From: Stenotrophomonas sp. MYb238
GTDB taxonomy: Bacteria > Pseudomonadota > Gammaproteobacteria > Xanthomonadales > Xanthomonadaceae
DNA length: 64,000 nucleotides
Reading direction: 5' to 3'
NCBI RefSeq assembly: GCF_009496535.1
Contig: NZ_WIDL01000001.1
Coordinates: 124,001-188,000, forward strand
Made by a program: the position numbers and the translations under genes. Shown one piece after another: positions 36,669 through 46,579 of the stretch. Position 1 is the stretch's first letter. Every line of letters starts with the position of its first letter. The notes under the pieces are model-generated. The model worked only from the letters and a program-made list of their open reading frames with translations. It did no database searches and was not told where the DNA came from.

Positions 36669-39068
36669 ATGGCCGCGCGCACCATGGCCGCACTTTCCGT
36701 GGCATGCGGGTGGGTCATGCGCGTGACGACATTGGGGCTGTTCCTGCTGTTCGGCCTGGCGCTGGCCGTCGGCGGCGGCTGGCTGTTGGCGCTGCGCGGC
36801 AGCGCGTTCTACCTGCTAAGCGGGCTGACGCTGCTGTGGGTGAGCTGGGGCCTGTGGCGCCACCGCCGCTGGGCGGGCTGGCTGTACGCGGCGTGGCTGC
36901 TGGTGCTGCTGGCCTGGTCGCTGTGGGAAGCGGGGCTGTACTGGTGGCCGCTGGCAACCCGGCTGGGCGTTCCGGTGCTGCTCGGCCTGCTGCTGGCGCT
37001 GCCGGCGGCGCGCCGCTCGGCGCCGCGCGGCTACACCGGCCCGGCTGGGTGGCCGGTGCTGGCGACCTCGCTGCTGCTGGCGGCGGTGGCGCTGGCCGGC
37101 ATCCCGCGTCACCTGCACGAGATCCGCGGCACCCTGCCGATGACCGCCATCGCCGTCGCCCCCGCGCTGGGCGACGACGCGCCGCCACCGGGCGAATGGC
37201 ATGCCTATGGCCGCAGCGACTACGGCCAGCGCTACTCGCCGCTGGCGCAGATCACCCCGGCCAACATCGGCCGGCTGCAGCCGGCGTGGCAGATGCGTAC
37301 CGGCGACATGCGCCTGCCGCAGGACGTGGGCGAGACCACCTACGAGGCCACGCCGCTGAAGATCGGCGACACGCTGTACCTGTGCACGCCGCACAGCTGG
37401 GCGCTGGCGCTGGACGCGGACACCGGCGCGGTGCGCTGGCGCTTCGACCCGGGCGCGGGCATGGAGCCGCAGCGCCAGCACCAGAGCTGCCGCGGGTTGT
37501 CCTGGTTCGCCGACCCGGCCGCCGCCAATGGCGGCGCCTGCGCCACGCGCGTGTTCCTGGCCAGCGCCGACGCGAAACTGCATGCGCTGGATGCGGCGAG
37601 CGGCCGACACTGCGAGGATTTCGCCGACCACGGCGTGCTCGACCTTACCCACAACATGCCATTCAAGCAGGCCGGCTACTACTACTCGACCTCGCCGCCG
37701 CTGGTGGCCGCCGGCAAGGTGATCGTGGCCGGCGCGGTCAACGACAACTACGCGGTCGATTCGCCATCGGGCGTGATCCGCGCCTACGACGCGCGCAGCG
37801 GCGCGCTGCTGTGGAACTGGGATTCGGGCAACCCGGCGCACACCGCGCCGCTGGACCCGGCCGATCCGGCCCAGGTCTACACCGCCAGTTCGCCGAACAG
37901 CTGGGCGGTGGCCAGCGCCGACGAGGCATTGGGGCTGGCCTACTTCCCGATGGGCAACCGCACCCCGGACCAGCTCGGCATGTACCGCAGTCCGGCCGAG
38001 GAAAAATACGCCTCCTCCGTGGTCGCGCTGGACCTGGCCAGCGGCCAGGCGCGCTGGGTGCACCAGTTCGTGCACCACGACCTGTGGGACATGGACACGC
38101 CGGCGCAGCCGTCGCTGCTGGACCTGGACCTGCCGCAGGGACGCACGCCGGCCCTGGTGATACCGACCAAGCAGGGCGACGTGTACGTGCTCGACCGCCG
38201 CGACGGACGCGCGCTGCTGCCGGCCGGCGAACGCGCCGCGCCGCAGGGCACGGAGATCCCGGGCCAGACCGTGGCCGCGCGGCAGCCGTACTCGGCGCTG
38301 AGCTTCGAGCCGCCGCCGCTGCGCGAGGCCGACATGTGGGGCGCCAGCCTTGTCGACCAGATGCTGTGCCGCATCCAGTTCCGCCGCCTGCGCTACGAGG
38401 GCCGCTACACCCCGCCCTCGCTGCGCGGCTCGCTGGTCTATCCCGGCAACTTCGGCACGTTCAACTGGGGCGGCGTGGCCGTGGACCCGCAGCGCCAGGT
38501 GATGTTCGGCATGCCGACCTACCTGGCCTTCGTCTCCACCCTGGTACCCAGGGCGCAGCTCCAGGGGCAGGCGATGAACACCGGCGAGCACGGCCTGAAC
38601 GAGAACAAGGGCGCGGACTACGCGGTGGAGCTCAAGCCGTTCATGTCGCCGATCGGCGTGCCCTGCCAGGTGCCGCCATGGGGCACCATCGCCGCCGCCG
38701 ACCTGCGCACCGGCAAGATCGCCTACCAGTACCGCAACGGCAGCATCCGCGACCTCTCGCCGGTGCCGGTACCGATACGCCTGGGCGTGCCCGGCATCGG
38801 CGGCCCGCTGCTGACCGCCGGCGGCGTGGTGTTCATGGCCGCGGCGGTGGACGACAACTTCCGCGCCTACGACCTGGCCAGCGGCAAGGTGCTGTGGAAC
38901 GTGCGCATCCCGGCCGGCGGCCAGGCCACGCCGATGACCTACCTGGACAGCCAGGGCCGGCAGATGGTGCTGCTGGTGGCCGGCGGCCACGGTTCGATCG
39001 GCACGCGGCCCGGCGACTACGTCCTCGCCTACCGGCTGGAGAACGGGAGCGGACGCAGGAACGAGTGA
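36669..39068 (+). CDS. gcd: Membrane-bound PQQ-dependent glucose dehydrogenase family enzyme
   Basis: 799 aa. Five N-terminal membrane helices (about 15-160) anchor a periplasmic eight-bladed quinoprotein propeller. Conserved pieces include HAYGRSDYGQRYSPLAQITP, GETTYEATPLKIGDTLYLCT, NWGGVAVDPQRQVMFGMP, PWGTIAAADLRTGKIAYQ and GGHGSIGTRPGDYVLAYRL. It oxidises glucose (or a related sugar or quinate) and feeds electrons to ubiquinone. No pqq biosynthesis genes are in the window. The start may be 36669, 36693 or 36717; the longer form adds only a short cytosolic tail. Confidence 0.92.
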   Translation: MAARTMAALSVACGWVMRVTTLGLFLLFGLALAVGGGWLLALRGSAFYLLSGLTLLWVSWGLWRHRRWAGWLYAAWLLVLLAWSLWEAGLYWWPLATRLGVPVLLGLLLALPAARRSAPRGYTGPAGWPVLATSLLLAAVALAGIPRHLHEIRGTLPMTAIAVAPALGDDAPPPGEWHAYGRSDYGQRYSPLAQITPANIGRLQPAWQMRTGDMRLPQDVGETTYEATPLKIGDTLYLCTPHSWALALDADTGAVRWRFDPGAGMEPQRQHQSCRGLSWFADPAAANGGACATRVFLASADAKLHALDAASGRHCEDFADHGVLDLTHNMPFKQAGYYYSTSPPLVAAGKVIVAGAVNDNYAVDSPSGVIRAYDARSGALLWNWDSGNPAHTAPLDPADPAQVYTASSPNSWAVASADEALGLAYFPMGNRTPDQLGMYRSPAEEKYASSVVALDLASGQARWVHQFVHHDLWDMDTPAQPSLLDLDLPQGRTPALVIPTKQGDVYVLDRRDGRALLPAGERAAPQGTEIPGQTVAARQPYSALSFEPPPLREADMWGASLVDQMLCRIQFRRLRYEGRYTPPSLRGSLVYPGNFGTFNWGGVAVDPQRQVMFGMPTYLAFVSTLVPRAQLQGQAMNTGEHGLNENKGADYAVELKPFMSPIGVPCQVPPWGTIAAADLRTGKIAYQYRNGSIRDLSPVPVPIRLGVPGIGGPLLTAGGVVFMAAAVDDNFRAYDLASGKVLWNVRIPAGGQATPMTYLDSQGRQMVLLVAGGHGSIGTRPGDYVLAYRLENGSGRRNE

Positions 39069-39203
39069 AGAGGAACGGGCGGGGCGGCGGTGCGACCCCG
39101 TCGCGCTCCTGCCGCACGATGCAATCCGCGAGCAACCGATCCAGCGGTACGATGCGCGACACGGGCAAGCCGTGCCAACAACCATGGCGGCACGCCCTCG
39201 TAG

Positions 39204-39289
39204 ATGCCGGGCTCGCCCGGCATGGGGCTATCCCATGAATCGCGTCGGGAGCGGGCGGGCGGCAGGAGCGTGCGGGGCAAGCCCCGCAC
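39204..39289. terminator. Two hairpins between gcd and bioD
   Basis: ATGCCGGGC/GCCCGGCAT (39204-39223) and GTGCGGGGC/GCCCCGCAC (39270-39289) lie in the 236-bp gap between convergent genes. The second is flanked by AGGAGCG and CCTACG, like a degenerate member of the REP family. No gene is seen in the gap. Confidence 0.55.
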
Positions 39290-39304
39290 CTACGGGGCGG
39301 ACGC

Positions 39305-39955
39305 TCAATCCAGCGCCAGTACCGGCACGTCGTACCAGCGCGCCTGCGGGAAGCGCGCCTGCATCCACTGGCGGATATAACGGCGGCTTTCGGCGGCGAT
39401 GACTTCGTCGCTGCCGTCGTCGCGGCTGTTCCAGGCGATGCCGTGCAGCGCGATGCCGCGCGCGGCGATGGCCTCCAGCGACAGCAGGGTGTGGTTGATG
39501 CTGCCCAGCCGCCCGGAGGTGACCAGGATGACCGGCCAGCCCTGCTGCGCCACGTAGTCGATGGTCAGCAGCTGCGCGGTCAACGGCACCATCAGCCCGC
39601 CGGCGCCTTCCACCAGCACCGTGCCGTAGCGCGCCCGCAGGCGTGCGGTGGCCCCGGCGATGGCGTCCAGGTCCAGCGCGCGGCCTTCCAGCCGCGCCGC
39701 CAGGTGCGGCGAGGCCGGGTAGGCGTACAGCGCCGGCATGGTGGTGCCGTCGCGGTCCTCGTCGAACAGGCCGCAGCCCATCAACCGCCGGTGCAGGAGG
39801 ATGTCGTCCGACGCGCCGACGCAGCCGGTCTGCACCAGCTTCTGGGTGATCACCTCGCGACCCTGTTCGATCCACTGCCGCGCCAGCCAGCCGGTCGCCA
39901 CGGTCTTGCCGATCTCGGTGTCGATGCCACCAACGAAAATCGCCTCGCCGTTCAT
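39305..39955 (-). CDS. bioD: Dethiobiotin synthetase
   Basis: 216 aa. ATP-dependent carboxylation of diaminopelargonic acid to dethiobiotin, the penultimate step of biotin synthesis. The P-loop reads [18 protein letters not shown]; Lys in QKLVQTG and the segment [11 protein letters not shown] are conserved. The ATG overlaps the bioA stop by four bases (ATGA), so translation is coupled. The end LALD is complete. Confidence 0.93.
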   Translation of the reverse strand: MNGEAIFVGGIDTEIGKTVATGWLARQWIEQGREVITQKLVQTGCVGASDDILLHRRLMGCGLFDEDRDGTTMPALYAYPASPHLAARLEGRALDLDAIAGATARLRARYGTVLVEGAGGLMVPLTAQLLTIDYVAQQGWPVILVTSGRLGSINHTLLSLEAIAARGIALHGIAWNSRDDGSDEVIAAESRRYIRQWMQARFPQARWYDVPVLALD

Positions 39956-41244
39956 GCGCGCATGTCCTCGGCCTGCAGCCCTTCCACCAGCGCGACCATG
40001 CCGTCGCACAGCTGCTGCAGTTGCCCGTCGTCGATCACATAGGGCGGCATCACGTACACCAGCCTGCCGAAGGGACGGATCCAGATGCCCCGCTCCAGCA
40101 TGCGCTGCCGGATGCGTTCCAGCCGCAGCGGCGCGGTCAGCTCGATCACGCCGATGGCGCCAAGCACACGCACGTCGGCCACCGGCGGCAGCGCGCGCGC
40201 CGGCGCCAGCCGCTCGCGCAGGATGCGTTCGATCCGCCGCACGTTGCCCTGCCAGTCCTGCGCCAGCAGCAGCTGCGTGGAGGCCAGCGCCACCGCGCAG
40301 GCCAGCGGGTTGGCCATGAAGGTCGGCCCGTGCATGAACACCCCGGCCTCGCCGGAGGCGATCGTGTCGGCGATGTCGCGGCGGGTGATCGTCGCGGCCA
40401 GGGTCATGTAGCCGCCGGTCAGCGCCTTGCCGATGCACAGGATGTCCGGCGCGATGCCGGCGTGCTCGCAGGCGAACAGGCGGCCGCTGCGGCCGAAGCC
40501 GGTGGCGATCTCGTCGCAGATCAGCAGCACGTCGTGTTCGCGGCACAGCCGCGCCAGCTCGCGCAGGTACTGCGGGTGGTAGAAGCGCATGCCGCCGGCG
40601 CCCTGCACCACCGGCTCGATGATGAAGGCGGCCAGTTCGTCGCCATGCTCGGCGAACAGGCGCTCGACCGGGGCGATGTCGGCCGCATCCCATTGCCCGT
40701 CGAACGGCGTGGCCGGCGCCGGCACGAAACGGCGCGACGGCAGCGCGGCGCCGAACAGGCCATGCATGCCGGTGACCGGGTCGCACACCGACATCGCGTT
40801 CCAGGTATCGCCGTGGTAACCCGAGCGCGTGGTGGCGATGTCGTGGCGGCCGGGGCGGCCGCGCGCGGCCTGGTACTGGATCGCCATCTTCAGCGCCACT
40901 TCCACCGACACCGAACCGGAATCGGCGTAGAAGATCGCGTCCAGCGGCTGCGGCACCATCGCCAGCAGCTGCCTGCCCAGGGCGATGGCCGGTTCGTGGG
41001 TGAGCCCGCCGAACATCACGTGCGACATGCGCCCGAGCTGGTCGATGGCCGCCTGGTTCAACACCGGATGGTTGTAGCCGTGGATCGCGCACCACCACGA
41101 GGCCATGCCGTCGATCAACCGCGTGCCGTCGGCCAGTTCCAGCAGCACGCCGTCGGCGCGCGCCACCTTCAGCGCCGGAAGCGCATGGCCCAGCGCGCTG
41201 TAGGGATGCCAGAGGTGCTCCCTGTCGAATGGATCGGTCAGCAT
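39952..41244 (-). CDS. bioA: Adenosylmethionine-8-amino-7-oxononanoate aminotransferase
   Basis: 430-aa class III PLP aminotransferase that makes diaminopelargonic acid with SAM as amino donor. [10 protein letters not shown] near the start, [15 protein letters not shown], and the PLP-binding Lys in [15 protein letters not shown] (about 277) identify BioA. Coupled to bioD. No other bio genes are in the window. Confidence 0.95.
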   Translation of the reverse strand: MLTDPFDREHLWHPYSALGHALPALKVARADGVLLELADGTRLIDGMASWWCAIHGYNHPVLNQAAIDQLGRMSHVMFGGLTHEPAIALGRQLLAMVPQPLDAIFYADSGSVSVEVALKMAIQYQAARGRPGRHDIATTRSGYHGDTWNAMSVCDPVTGMHGLFGAALPSRRFVPAPATPFDGQWDAADIAPVERLFAEHGDELAAFIIEPVVQGAGGMRFYHPQYLRELARLCREHDVLLICDEIATGFGRSGRLFACEHAGIAPDILCIGKALTGGYMTLAATITRRDIADTIASGEAGVFMHGPTFMANPLACAVALASTQLLLAQDWQGNVRRIERILRERLAPARALPPVADVRVLGAIGVIELTAPLRLERIRQRMLERGIWIRPFGRLVYVMPPYVIDDGQLQQLCDGMVALVEGLQAEDMRA

Positions 41245-41289
41245 GTACGTGTGTCGTGCCAGCGGCGCGGCGGCGTGCGGGCGCGTACC

Positions 41290-41826
41290 TTACCGCTTCG
41301 CCCGCAGGCCCGCATCCTGGCCCGCGACGGGCGGCACGCCATCGCGCCGCCGCGGCTGGGTCTCGTGGAGGAACACCGTGTAGGTGTCGGCCGGGTGCGG
41401 CACCCGCGCCAGGTCCAGCGCGTGGCCGATGGCGCCGCGGTGGTAGGTGGCATGGTTGAGGACGTGGAACAGGATTTCCCGCCGCGTCATGCAGCCATCG
41501 CGGCCATCGGCGAAACGGAAGCGCAGCGCTTCGTCCCCGCGGGCAGGCGCCAGCCCGGCCAGATACGCGGCATACCACTGGTCCGACGCCACCAGCCGCA
41601 CGGCCAGCGTCTCGAGCGCGGGGACCTCGGCGGTGTTGGTGGCCGCATGCGGCGGCGCCTCGCCCAGCAGGCGCGCGCGGAACAGCTCCTCCACGATCGC
41701 GATGTGGTTCAGCTGTTGCCGCGCGAACGCGACACTGGCCGGGAAGGCCTGCGCATCCACCGCGCGCACCGCGTCGAGCGTGCGCCCCATCGCCCAGCGC
41801 TTGTAGGCGAAGGCCTCGTCGAGCAT
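41290..41826 (-). CDS. DinB family protein
   Basis: 178-aa four-helix-bundle protein. The pattern AYKRWAMGRTLDAV, NHIAIVEELFRARLL and LFHVLNHATYHRGAIGHAL gives the three metal-binding histidines of DinB/YfiT proteins, thought to be thiol-dependent transferases or hydrolases. GGAG lies six bases before ATG 41826; ATG 41856 is an alternative. Confidence 0.88.
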   Translation of the reverse strand: MLDEAFAYKRWAMGRTLDAVRAVDAQAFPASVAFARQQLNHIAIVEELFRARLLGEAPPHAATNTAEVPALETLAVRLVASDQWYAAYLAGLAPARGDEALRFRFADGRDGCMTRREILFHVLNHATYHRGAIGHALDLARVPHPADTYTVFLHETQPRRRDGVPPVAGQDAGLRAKR

Positions 41827-41917
41827 GCCGTTCTCCGCGGCGGAAGGCGGCGGCATCACCGCGGCAGGCCCGCGATGCGGCCCGCCGCGGTGCGGGGAAC
41901 AGGGAGCGGCGCGGGGA

Positions 41918-42187
41918 TCACGCCTCGTCTTCTTCCTCGTCCTCTTCTTCCTCGTCTTCGTCGTCCTCCTCCTCGAACGCGTCCAGCTCCTGCACGCGCA
42001 CGAAGTTGGGCAGCGCATCGGCGAAACCGATCTGCGCGCCGTCGGCGACCATCGCGCGCACCTCGCGCTTCATCGCGCTTTCCACCAGCGCGAAGCACAC
42101 CACGCCCTGTGCGCTCTCCTCGCCGTCCTCGTCGAACACGGCAACCCAGCCGGCGGCGGGCATGATCTGGATGATGTTGTCTTGCAT
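41918..42187 (-). CDS. Small protein with a polyacidic tail
   Basis: 89 aa. An N-terminal domain (IIQIMPAAGWVAVFDEDGEE, then VVCFALVESAMKREVRAMVA) is followed by a run of about 20 Glu/Asp residues to the end. No known domain. The tail could bind basic proteins or metal. It lies between the DinB gene and a Gly-rich membrane protein, all on the minus strand. Confidence 0.7.
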   Translation of the reverse strand: MQDNIIQIMPAAGWVAVFDEDGEESAQGVVCFALVESAMKREVRAMVADGAQIGFADALPNFVRVQELDAFEEEDDEDEEEEDEEEDEA

Positions 42188-42266
42188 GGACGGCTCACCT
42201 GGAATGAGGGAGCCCAGAGCTTGCGCGAAGCCGATTGCCGGTGCAATCGCGGCGCGCCCGTTCATC

Positions 42267-42935
42267 TCACGCGCCGCGTTCGTGGTCCTCGCCGCCGCGC
42301 GCACCCAATGCCATGCCGGCGCCCATGCCGCCGCCCATCGCGCCCATGCCCCCGCCGCCACCGCCCTTGCCGCCCTTGGCGTCGCCCTCTTCCTTGCGCC
42401 CCTTGGCCGCGCCGCCGGCCGGGCGGGTCGGGCCCTGGCGCGGAATCGCCAGTCCGCGCGGGATCGGCGCCAGGTCCAGCGCCTGGCGGATGAAGTCGCG
42501 CAGCGACACCACCAGCGCATCGGTATGCACCGGACGCCCCTGCGCCAGTTCGGCGGCGGCATGCGCCGCCAGCCGCACCTGCTCGTCGGTGCCCAGCAGC
42601 AGGATGTCCGACAGCGCCGCCTCCACCGCGTCGCGGATGCGCCGGGAACGGTCCGAGGCCGTACCGGCGAGGAGGTCGGCCCCTTCCTGCCCGCGCAGGT
42701 CGCGCCGATGCTTCGGGTCCACGCCGAGGTCGCCGGTGAACGAGCCGCCCAGCGTCTTGTAGGCGGCGATCAGCGTGCGCAGGCGCTCGTTGATCTGCCG
42801 GTTCTCGCGCTCGCGCCGCTGCTGCAGCGTCTGCATCACCAGCAGGCGGATGCCCACGCCGACCAGGGTGATGACCATCAACCCCAGCAGCGTCGAGAGC
42901 ACCGCCTGCCAGGAACTGAAATCAAGACCACGCAT
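42267..42935 (-). CDS. Membrane-anchored protein with Gly/Met-rich tail
   Basis: 222 aa: one N-terminal membrane helix (about 10-34), a helical charged region (RRERENRQINERLRTLIAAY), a middle domain (RDAVEAALSDILLLGTDEQV), and a low-complexity tail with Gly runs and GGGMGAGM repeats after about residue 175. Unknown function. Coding bias is strong and the membrane segment is clear. Confidence 0.7.
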   Translation of the reverse strand: MRGLDFSSWQAVLSTLLGLMVITLVGVGIRLLVMQTLQQRRERENRQINERLRTLIAAYKTLGGSFTGDLGVDPKHRRDLRGQEGADLLAGTASDRSRRIRDAVEAALSDILLLGTDEQVRLAAHAAAELAQGRPVHTDALVVSLRDFIRQALDLAPIPRGLAIPRQGPTRPAGGAAKGRKEEGDAKGGKGGGGGGMGAMGGGMGAGMALGARGGEDHERGA

Positions 42936-42965
42936 GCACGGGCTCCACGGGTTGCGGCGACGGCG

Positions 42966-43406
42966 TCAATCTGCGGCGCGCGCGTCCGGCTTGCAAGCCG
43001 CGCCGGCGTTGCCGGCCTTCGCCGAGGCGCGCTCGATCCTGGGCAGGCTCAGTTCGAACCAGTCCGCCAGCGCCGCCACGTGCGCGGCGACCTCGTGGCC
43101 CAGCTCGGTCAGGTCGTACTCGACCCGCGGCGGCATCACCGGATGGGCGGTGCGGCGGACGAAGCCGTCGGCCTCCAGCTGCTTCAGGGTCTGGGTCAGC
43201 ATCTTCTCGCTGACGCCGTTGGTCTTGCGCCGCAGTTCGCTGTAGCGCTGGGTACCGTCGCGCAGCGCGATCAGGCACAGCACGCCCCACAGGCTGGTCA
43301 CATGGGCGAATACATCGCGCGAACGGCAGTTGCCCTCGCCGGCGAAGTGATCGCCGCGGCGCACGCGCGCGGTCAACGTTTCCCTGTTCTCTTCCCGTAT
43401 ATCCAT
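42966..43406 (-). CDS. HxlR-family transcriptional regulator
   Basis: 146-aa winged-helix protein: CRSRDVFAHVTSLWGVLCLI, then RYSELRRKTNGVSEKMLTQT and ADGFVRRTAHPVMPPRVEYD are the HxlR wing and recognition helix. A Cys near residue 27 is in the family redox position. Divergent from the NmrA-like gene (160 bp), which it most likely controls; HxlR/NmrA-quinone-sensor pairs are common. Confidence 0.92.
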   Translation of the reverse strand: MDIREENRETLTARVRRGDHFAGEGNCRSRDVFAHVTSLWGVLCLIALRDGTQRYSELRRKTNGVSEKMLTQTLKQLEADGFVRRTAHPVMPPRVEYDLTELGHEVAAHVAALADWFELSLPRIERASAKAGNAGAACKPDARAAD

Positions 43407-43566
43407 GGCACTTACCGGCAGGTGCGTACTTCACGCGGATCGTCGCGACCAATATTCTGCCGCGCGCCGTTGCGGTCAAGCCCGGTGCGGCGCGCGCCGG
43501 CAGGGCGCCCGTACCGGACACCTCCGATCACCGCGCGGCGGCATGCGAACCCTTGGAGACCCACCC

Positions 43567-44445
43567 ATGACCATCCTCGTCACCGGCAGCACCGGCCACA
43601 CCGGCCGCCAGACCGTGCGCCTGCTGGCCGCGCGGGGCGCCGACGTGCGCGCGCTCATCCGTTCGCCGGTGCGCGCCGGTTTTCCCGAAGGCGTCGTCGC
43701 GGTGCAGGGCGAACTGGCCGACATCGACGGCATGCGCGCCGCGCTGGCGGGCGTCTCGACCCTGTTCCTGCTGGCGCCCAACACCGGCGACGAACTGCAC
43801 CTGACCCTGACCGCGCTGAACCTGGCGCGCGAGGCCGGCGTGCGCGGCATCGTCTACCTGTCGGTGTACCAGTGCGACCTGCATCCGGAGGTACCGCACT
43901 TCGCCTGCAAGCTCATCGCCGAGCGCATGATCCGCAAGCTCGACCTGCCGGCCACCATCCTCCGCCCCGCGTTCTTCATGCAGAACGACCTGCGGCAGAA
44001 GCCGATGCTCGACCACGGCCTCTACGGCCACCCGGTCGGTCACCGCGGCATGGCCTGCGTGGATACGCGCGACATCGCCGAGCTGGCGGCCAGCGAACTG
44101 CTGCGCCGCGAAGCCAACCCGGAACCGCTGCCGCTGGCCTGCCACGACGTGGTCGGTCCGCACAACCTGACCGCCGAAAGTATCACCGCCGCCTGGAGCG
44201 CCGCGCTCGGCCGCACCATCGCCTATGGCGGCGACGACCTGGACGCGTTCGAGGCACGGATGGCGCGCCACGTACCGGCCGGCTTCGCCTACGACCTGCG
44301 CCTGATGTTCCTCGGCTTCCAGGAACAGGGCTCGCCGGCCAGCGCGGCGGACGTCGCGGCGCTGACGCGCCTGCTCGGCCGCGCGCCGCGCACCTATGCC
44401 GACTTCGTTCGCGACGCCGTGCGTGGCTGGGAGGGCGGCCGCTGA
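43567..44445 (+). CDS. NmrA/QOR2-like NAD(P)-binding SDR
   Basis: 292-aa atypical SDR. MTILVTGSTGHTGRQTVRLL carries the GxTGxxG motif; LFLLAPNTGDELHLTLTALN and RPAFFMQNDL are typical of NmrA-like and QOR2-like proteins, which reduce quinones or sense NADP. GGAG lies eight bases before the ATG. Partner of the divergent HxlR regulator. Confidence 0.9.
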   Translation: MTILVTGSTGHTGRQTVRLLAARGADVRALIRSPVRAGFPEGVVAVQGELADIDGMRAALAGVSTLFLLAPNTGDELHLTLTALNLAREAGVRGIVYLSVYQCDLHPEVPHFACKLIAERMIRKLDLPATILRPAFFMQNDLRQKPMLDHGLYGHPVGHRGMACVDTRDIAELAASELLRREANPEPLPLACHDVVGPHNLTAESITAAWSAALGRTIAYGGDDLDAFEARMARHVPAGFAYDLRLMFLGFQEQGSPASAADVAALTRLLGRAPRTYADFVRDAVRGWEGGR

Positions 44446-44785
44446 ACCCGGCCGCTACGGTACGGCGACGCGAGGACGCGCCACCGTCATTGCCCCATGC
44501 CGTCTTCCAGCTGCCGCTAGCCTGCGTGCCGCTGGCCGAAGGGCCGACCAGGTTGTCGGCCGCATTCGCAGCAACAGCCACCTGAGTATGGGGCGACAGG
44601 CGCACATCCATGCAGGCGAACTCGCCGAGAACACCGATCCATCGTCCGTGTTACGCAATGCGCCGCGGGCGTTTCCGATACAAATCCGCTGAGTGGCTGT
44701 CACAGAAAAATGTCCTGACGGATGCCGGCGACCGCACGGTCCGCGCCGCCTACAATCCCGGTCTGGTCCGAGACGGAATCTCCCC
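44446..44785. other. 340-bp gap with one candidate -10 element
   Basis: No gene or RNA is recognised. TACAAT at 44751-44756 lies 29 bp before the esterase start and may be its -10; no good -35 is visible. Confidence 0.4.
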
Positions 44786-45610
44786 ATGCGGAAAATGATC
44801 GTCGCCCTCGCCTGCCTGTGCGCCCTGTTCGCCGCAGGCGCGCAGGCCAGCCCGCCGGTGGAACACGTTGCAGGCGTCGCGCCGCTGGCAAGGGATGCCT
44901 TCGCATCGATCGATGCCGACCAGTTCGACGCCGACACCTTCACCGCCGCCGACGGCACGACACTGCCCTATCGCGTGCTGCGCCCCTCTCACCTGGAGGG
45001 AGGCGAAACGTACCCGCTGGTGGTCCAGTTCCACGGCTCGGGCGGCATCGGCACGGACAACGCCCGCCAACTCGACCGCCTCGCCCGGAGCTGGGCCACG
45101 CCTGAGGTGCGCGAGCGCTACCAGGCCTACATCCTGGTGCCGCAGTTCCCGGTCCGCAGCGCGAACTACGGTCCGGCGTCGCCCGACCAGAAGTCCGAGG
45201 CCTCGCCAGCGCTGGCCGCGGCCGTGGAACTGGTGCGGGCGTTCTCCGCGACGCACCCGGTCGATCCCGCGCGGATCTACGCCAGCGGATTCTCGATGGG
45301 CGGATCGGCCGCCTGGCTGGCGCCGACGCTGGCCCCGTCTTTGTTCGCCGCCATCGTGCCCATCTCCGGCATCGCGCCAGCGGACACACACGCCGCCACG
45401 TTCAAGGACCTCCCCGTCCTCGTCGTCCACGGCAACACGGACGACGAGAACCCGATCACCGCCGACAGGCGCTTCTTCGCCGCCATCCGGAACGCAGGCG
45501 GCCGCAGCATCCGCTTCCGGGAATACGAAGGTCTCGCCCATCAGCCGCCGGGCGACATCCATCCGGGCACGGGGTGGCGCGACTGGCTGTTCCAGCAAAA
45601 GCGGCTGTAG
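44786..45610 (+). CDS. Secreted alpha/beta-hydrolase esterase
   Basis: 274 aa with signal peptide (MIVALACLCALFAAGAQAS). The fold shows an oxyanion region VVQFHGSGGIGTDN, the nucleophile elbow GFSMGGSA (Ser about 173), Asp in NTDDENP, and His in LAHQPPG. This matches phospholipase/carboxylesterase or PHB-depolymerase-like enzymes that act in the periplasm or outside. Substrate unknown. Confidence 0.88.
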   Translation: MRKMIVALACLCALFAAGAQASPPVEHVAGVAPLARDAFASIDADQFDADTFTAADGTTLPYRVLRPSHLEGGETYPLVVQFHGSGGIGTDNARQLDRLARSWATPEVRERYQAYILVPQFPVRSANYGPASPDQKSEASPALAAAVELVRAFSATHPVDPARIYASGFSMGGSAAWLAPTLAPSLFAAIVPISGIAPADTHAATFKDLPVLVVHGNTDDENPITADRRFFAAIRNAGGRSIRFREYEGLAHQPPGDIHPGTGWRDWLFQQKRL

Positions 45611-45741
45611 CCCCTTCAAAGTAGCGATACCTCGCAAGACAAGTCACAGGCTTGTCATGGCCAAGCATGATCCACGTCGGCACGGTTTTTGAACTGATCC
45701 AGTCCTCCTTCCTCTCCTTGGAAGGACTACGATCACACACG

Positions 45742-46446
45742 TCAGCACATGCCCGGATCAGTCTGGGAACGATCCTGCATGGCCCTCGCCTCGATCAACA
45801 GAGACTGATAGAGCTGCAACCGGATCCGCATTAGATTGGCGGTCGTCACGATGACGTACAGCAGCAACAGGAATACGCCCAAGGCCATCTGCCACCCCGG
45901 CATGGCGAGAAGATCCTTCCACTGACGTACGAAAAGAAATCCAGATACGAAGACCGGCAGCAAACCCAGTTTCTCCACGCCGCCAGCCAGAAGACCGATC
46001 TTCGCTGTCAGCTGCCCCAGGTGCAGACGTGCCACACGTTCGCTCTGCGCGAGCTCGGTTGCAGGCAGCTTGGCCAGCCAAGCCAGGATCGACGCGACAT
46101 ACGCGCGTTCGTGATCGAGTTGCTTTGCCTGCTCCAGGCGCCAATGCCAGAACTGCAGGCCCATCACCCCGCAGTTCCTGAGGAATCCGGGAAGCACGGC
46201 CACAGCCAGCGTGATCAATCCTCCCTTCGCCATGTAGACCATCCACTGCGCCGGCTCCAGCCACTTCGCAAGGAAATAGGGCATCAGGCCGAACAGTGCT
46301 CCAGCGGCCGCCACGCCGTTCATTGCTTTCAGCCAGCGAGGCGTAATGAACACACCTGCCGGTCCTTCCGGCACATCACGCAGTCGCTGATCCAACGCTA
46401 CAAAAGACAGTATCGGCCTGTTCCCCACGCCCATTTCCCTATCCAT
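45742..46446 (-). CDS. Hypothetical integral membrane protein
   Basis: 234 aa with four hydrophobic segments: about 42-58, 70-90, and a C-terminal pair around 160-210. Between them LRNCGVMGLQFWHWRLEQAK and ERVARLHLGQLTAKIGLLAG are distinctive but not recognised. AGGA lies seven bases before ATG 46446; a GTG at 46449 is possible. Unknown function; convergent with the esterase gene. Confidence 0.72.
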   Translation of the reverse strand: MDREMGVGNRPILSFVALDQRLRDVPEGPAGVFITPRWLKAMNGVAAAGALFGLMPYFLAKWLEPAQWMVYMAKGGLITLAVAVLPGFLRNCGVMGLQFWHWRLEQAKQLDHERAYVASILAWLAKLPATELAQSERVARLHLGQLTAKIGLLAGGVEKLGLLPVFVSGFLFVRQWKDLLAMPGWQMALGVFLLLLYVIVTTANLMRIRLQLYQSLLIEARAMQDRSQTDPGMC

Positions 46447-46518
46447 CACCCTGTCCTGTTCTTTCAGTTACCAGCCCGGCGTGCACGTGTTCCGCAGGAA
46501 CGGAAGTCTTCCAGACAC

Positions 46519-46554
46519 CAAAAGAAAGGGCCAGACTCGTTCGAGCTCTGGCCC
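46519..46554 (-). terminator. Rho-independent terminator after nrdJb
   Basis: On the minus strand GGGCCAGA ... TCTGGCCC closes with an inner CGAG/CTCG stem and is followed by TTTCTTTT. It ends the ribonucleotide reductase operon. Confidence 0.9.
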
Positions 46555-46579
46555 TGATCTCACTCGACGTATCCGCCCC

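Noticed and set aside
39204-39289. Full REPIN between gcd and bioD
   Set aside because: Only fragments of the GTAGG/CCTAC heads are present and the arms do not match the REP core, so it was listed as hairpins.
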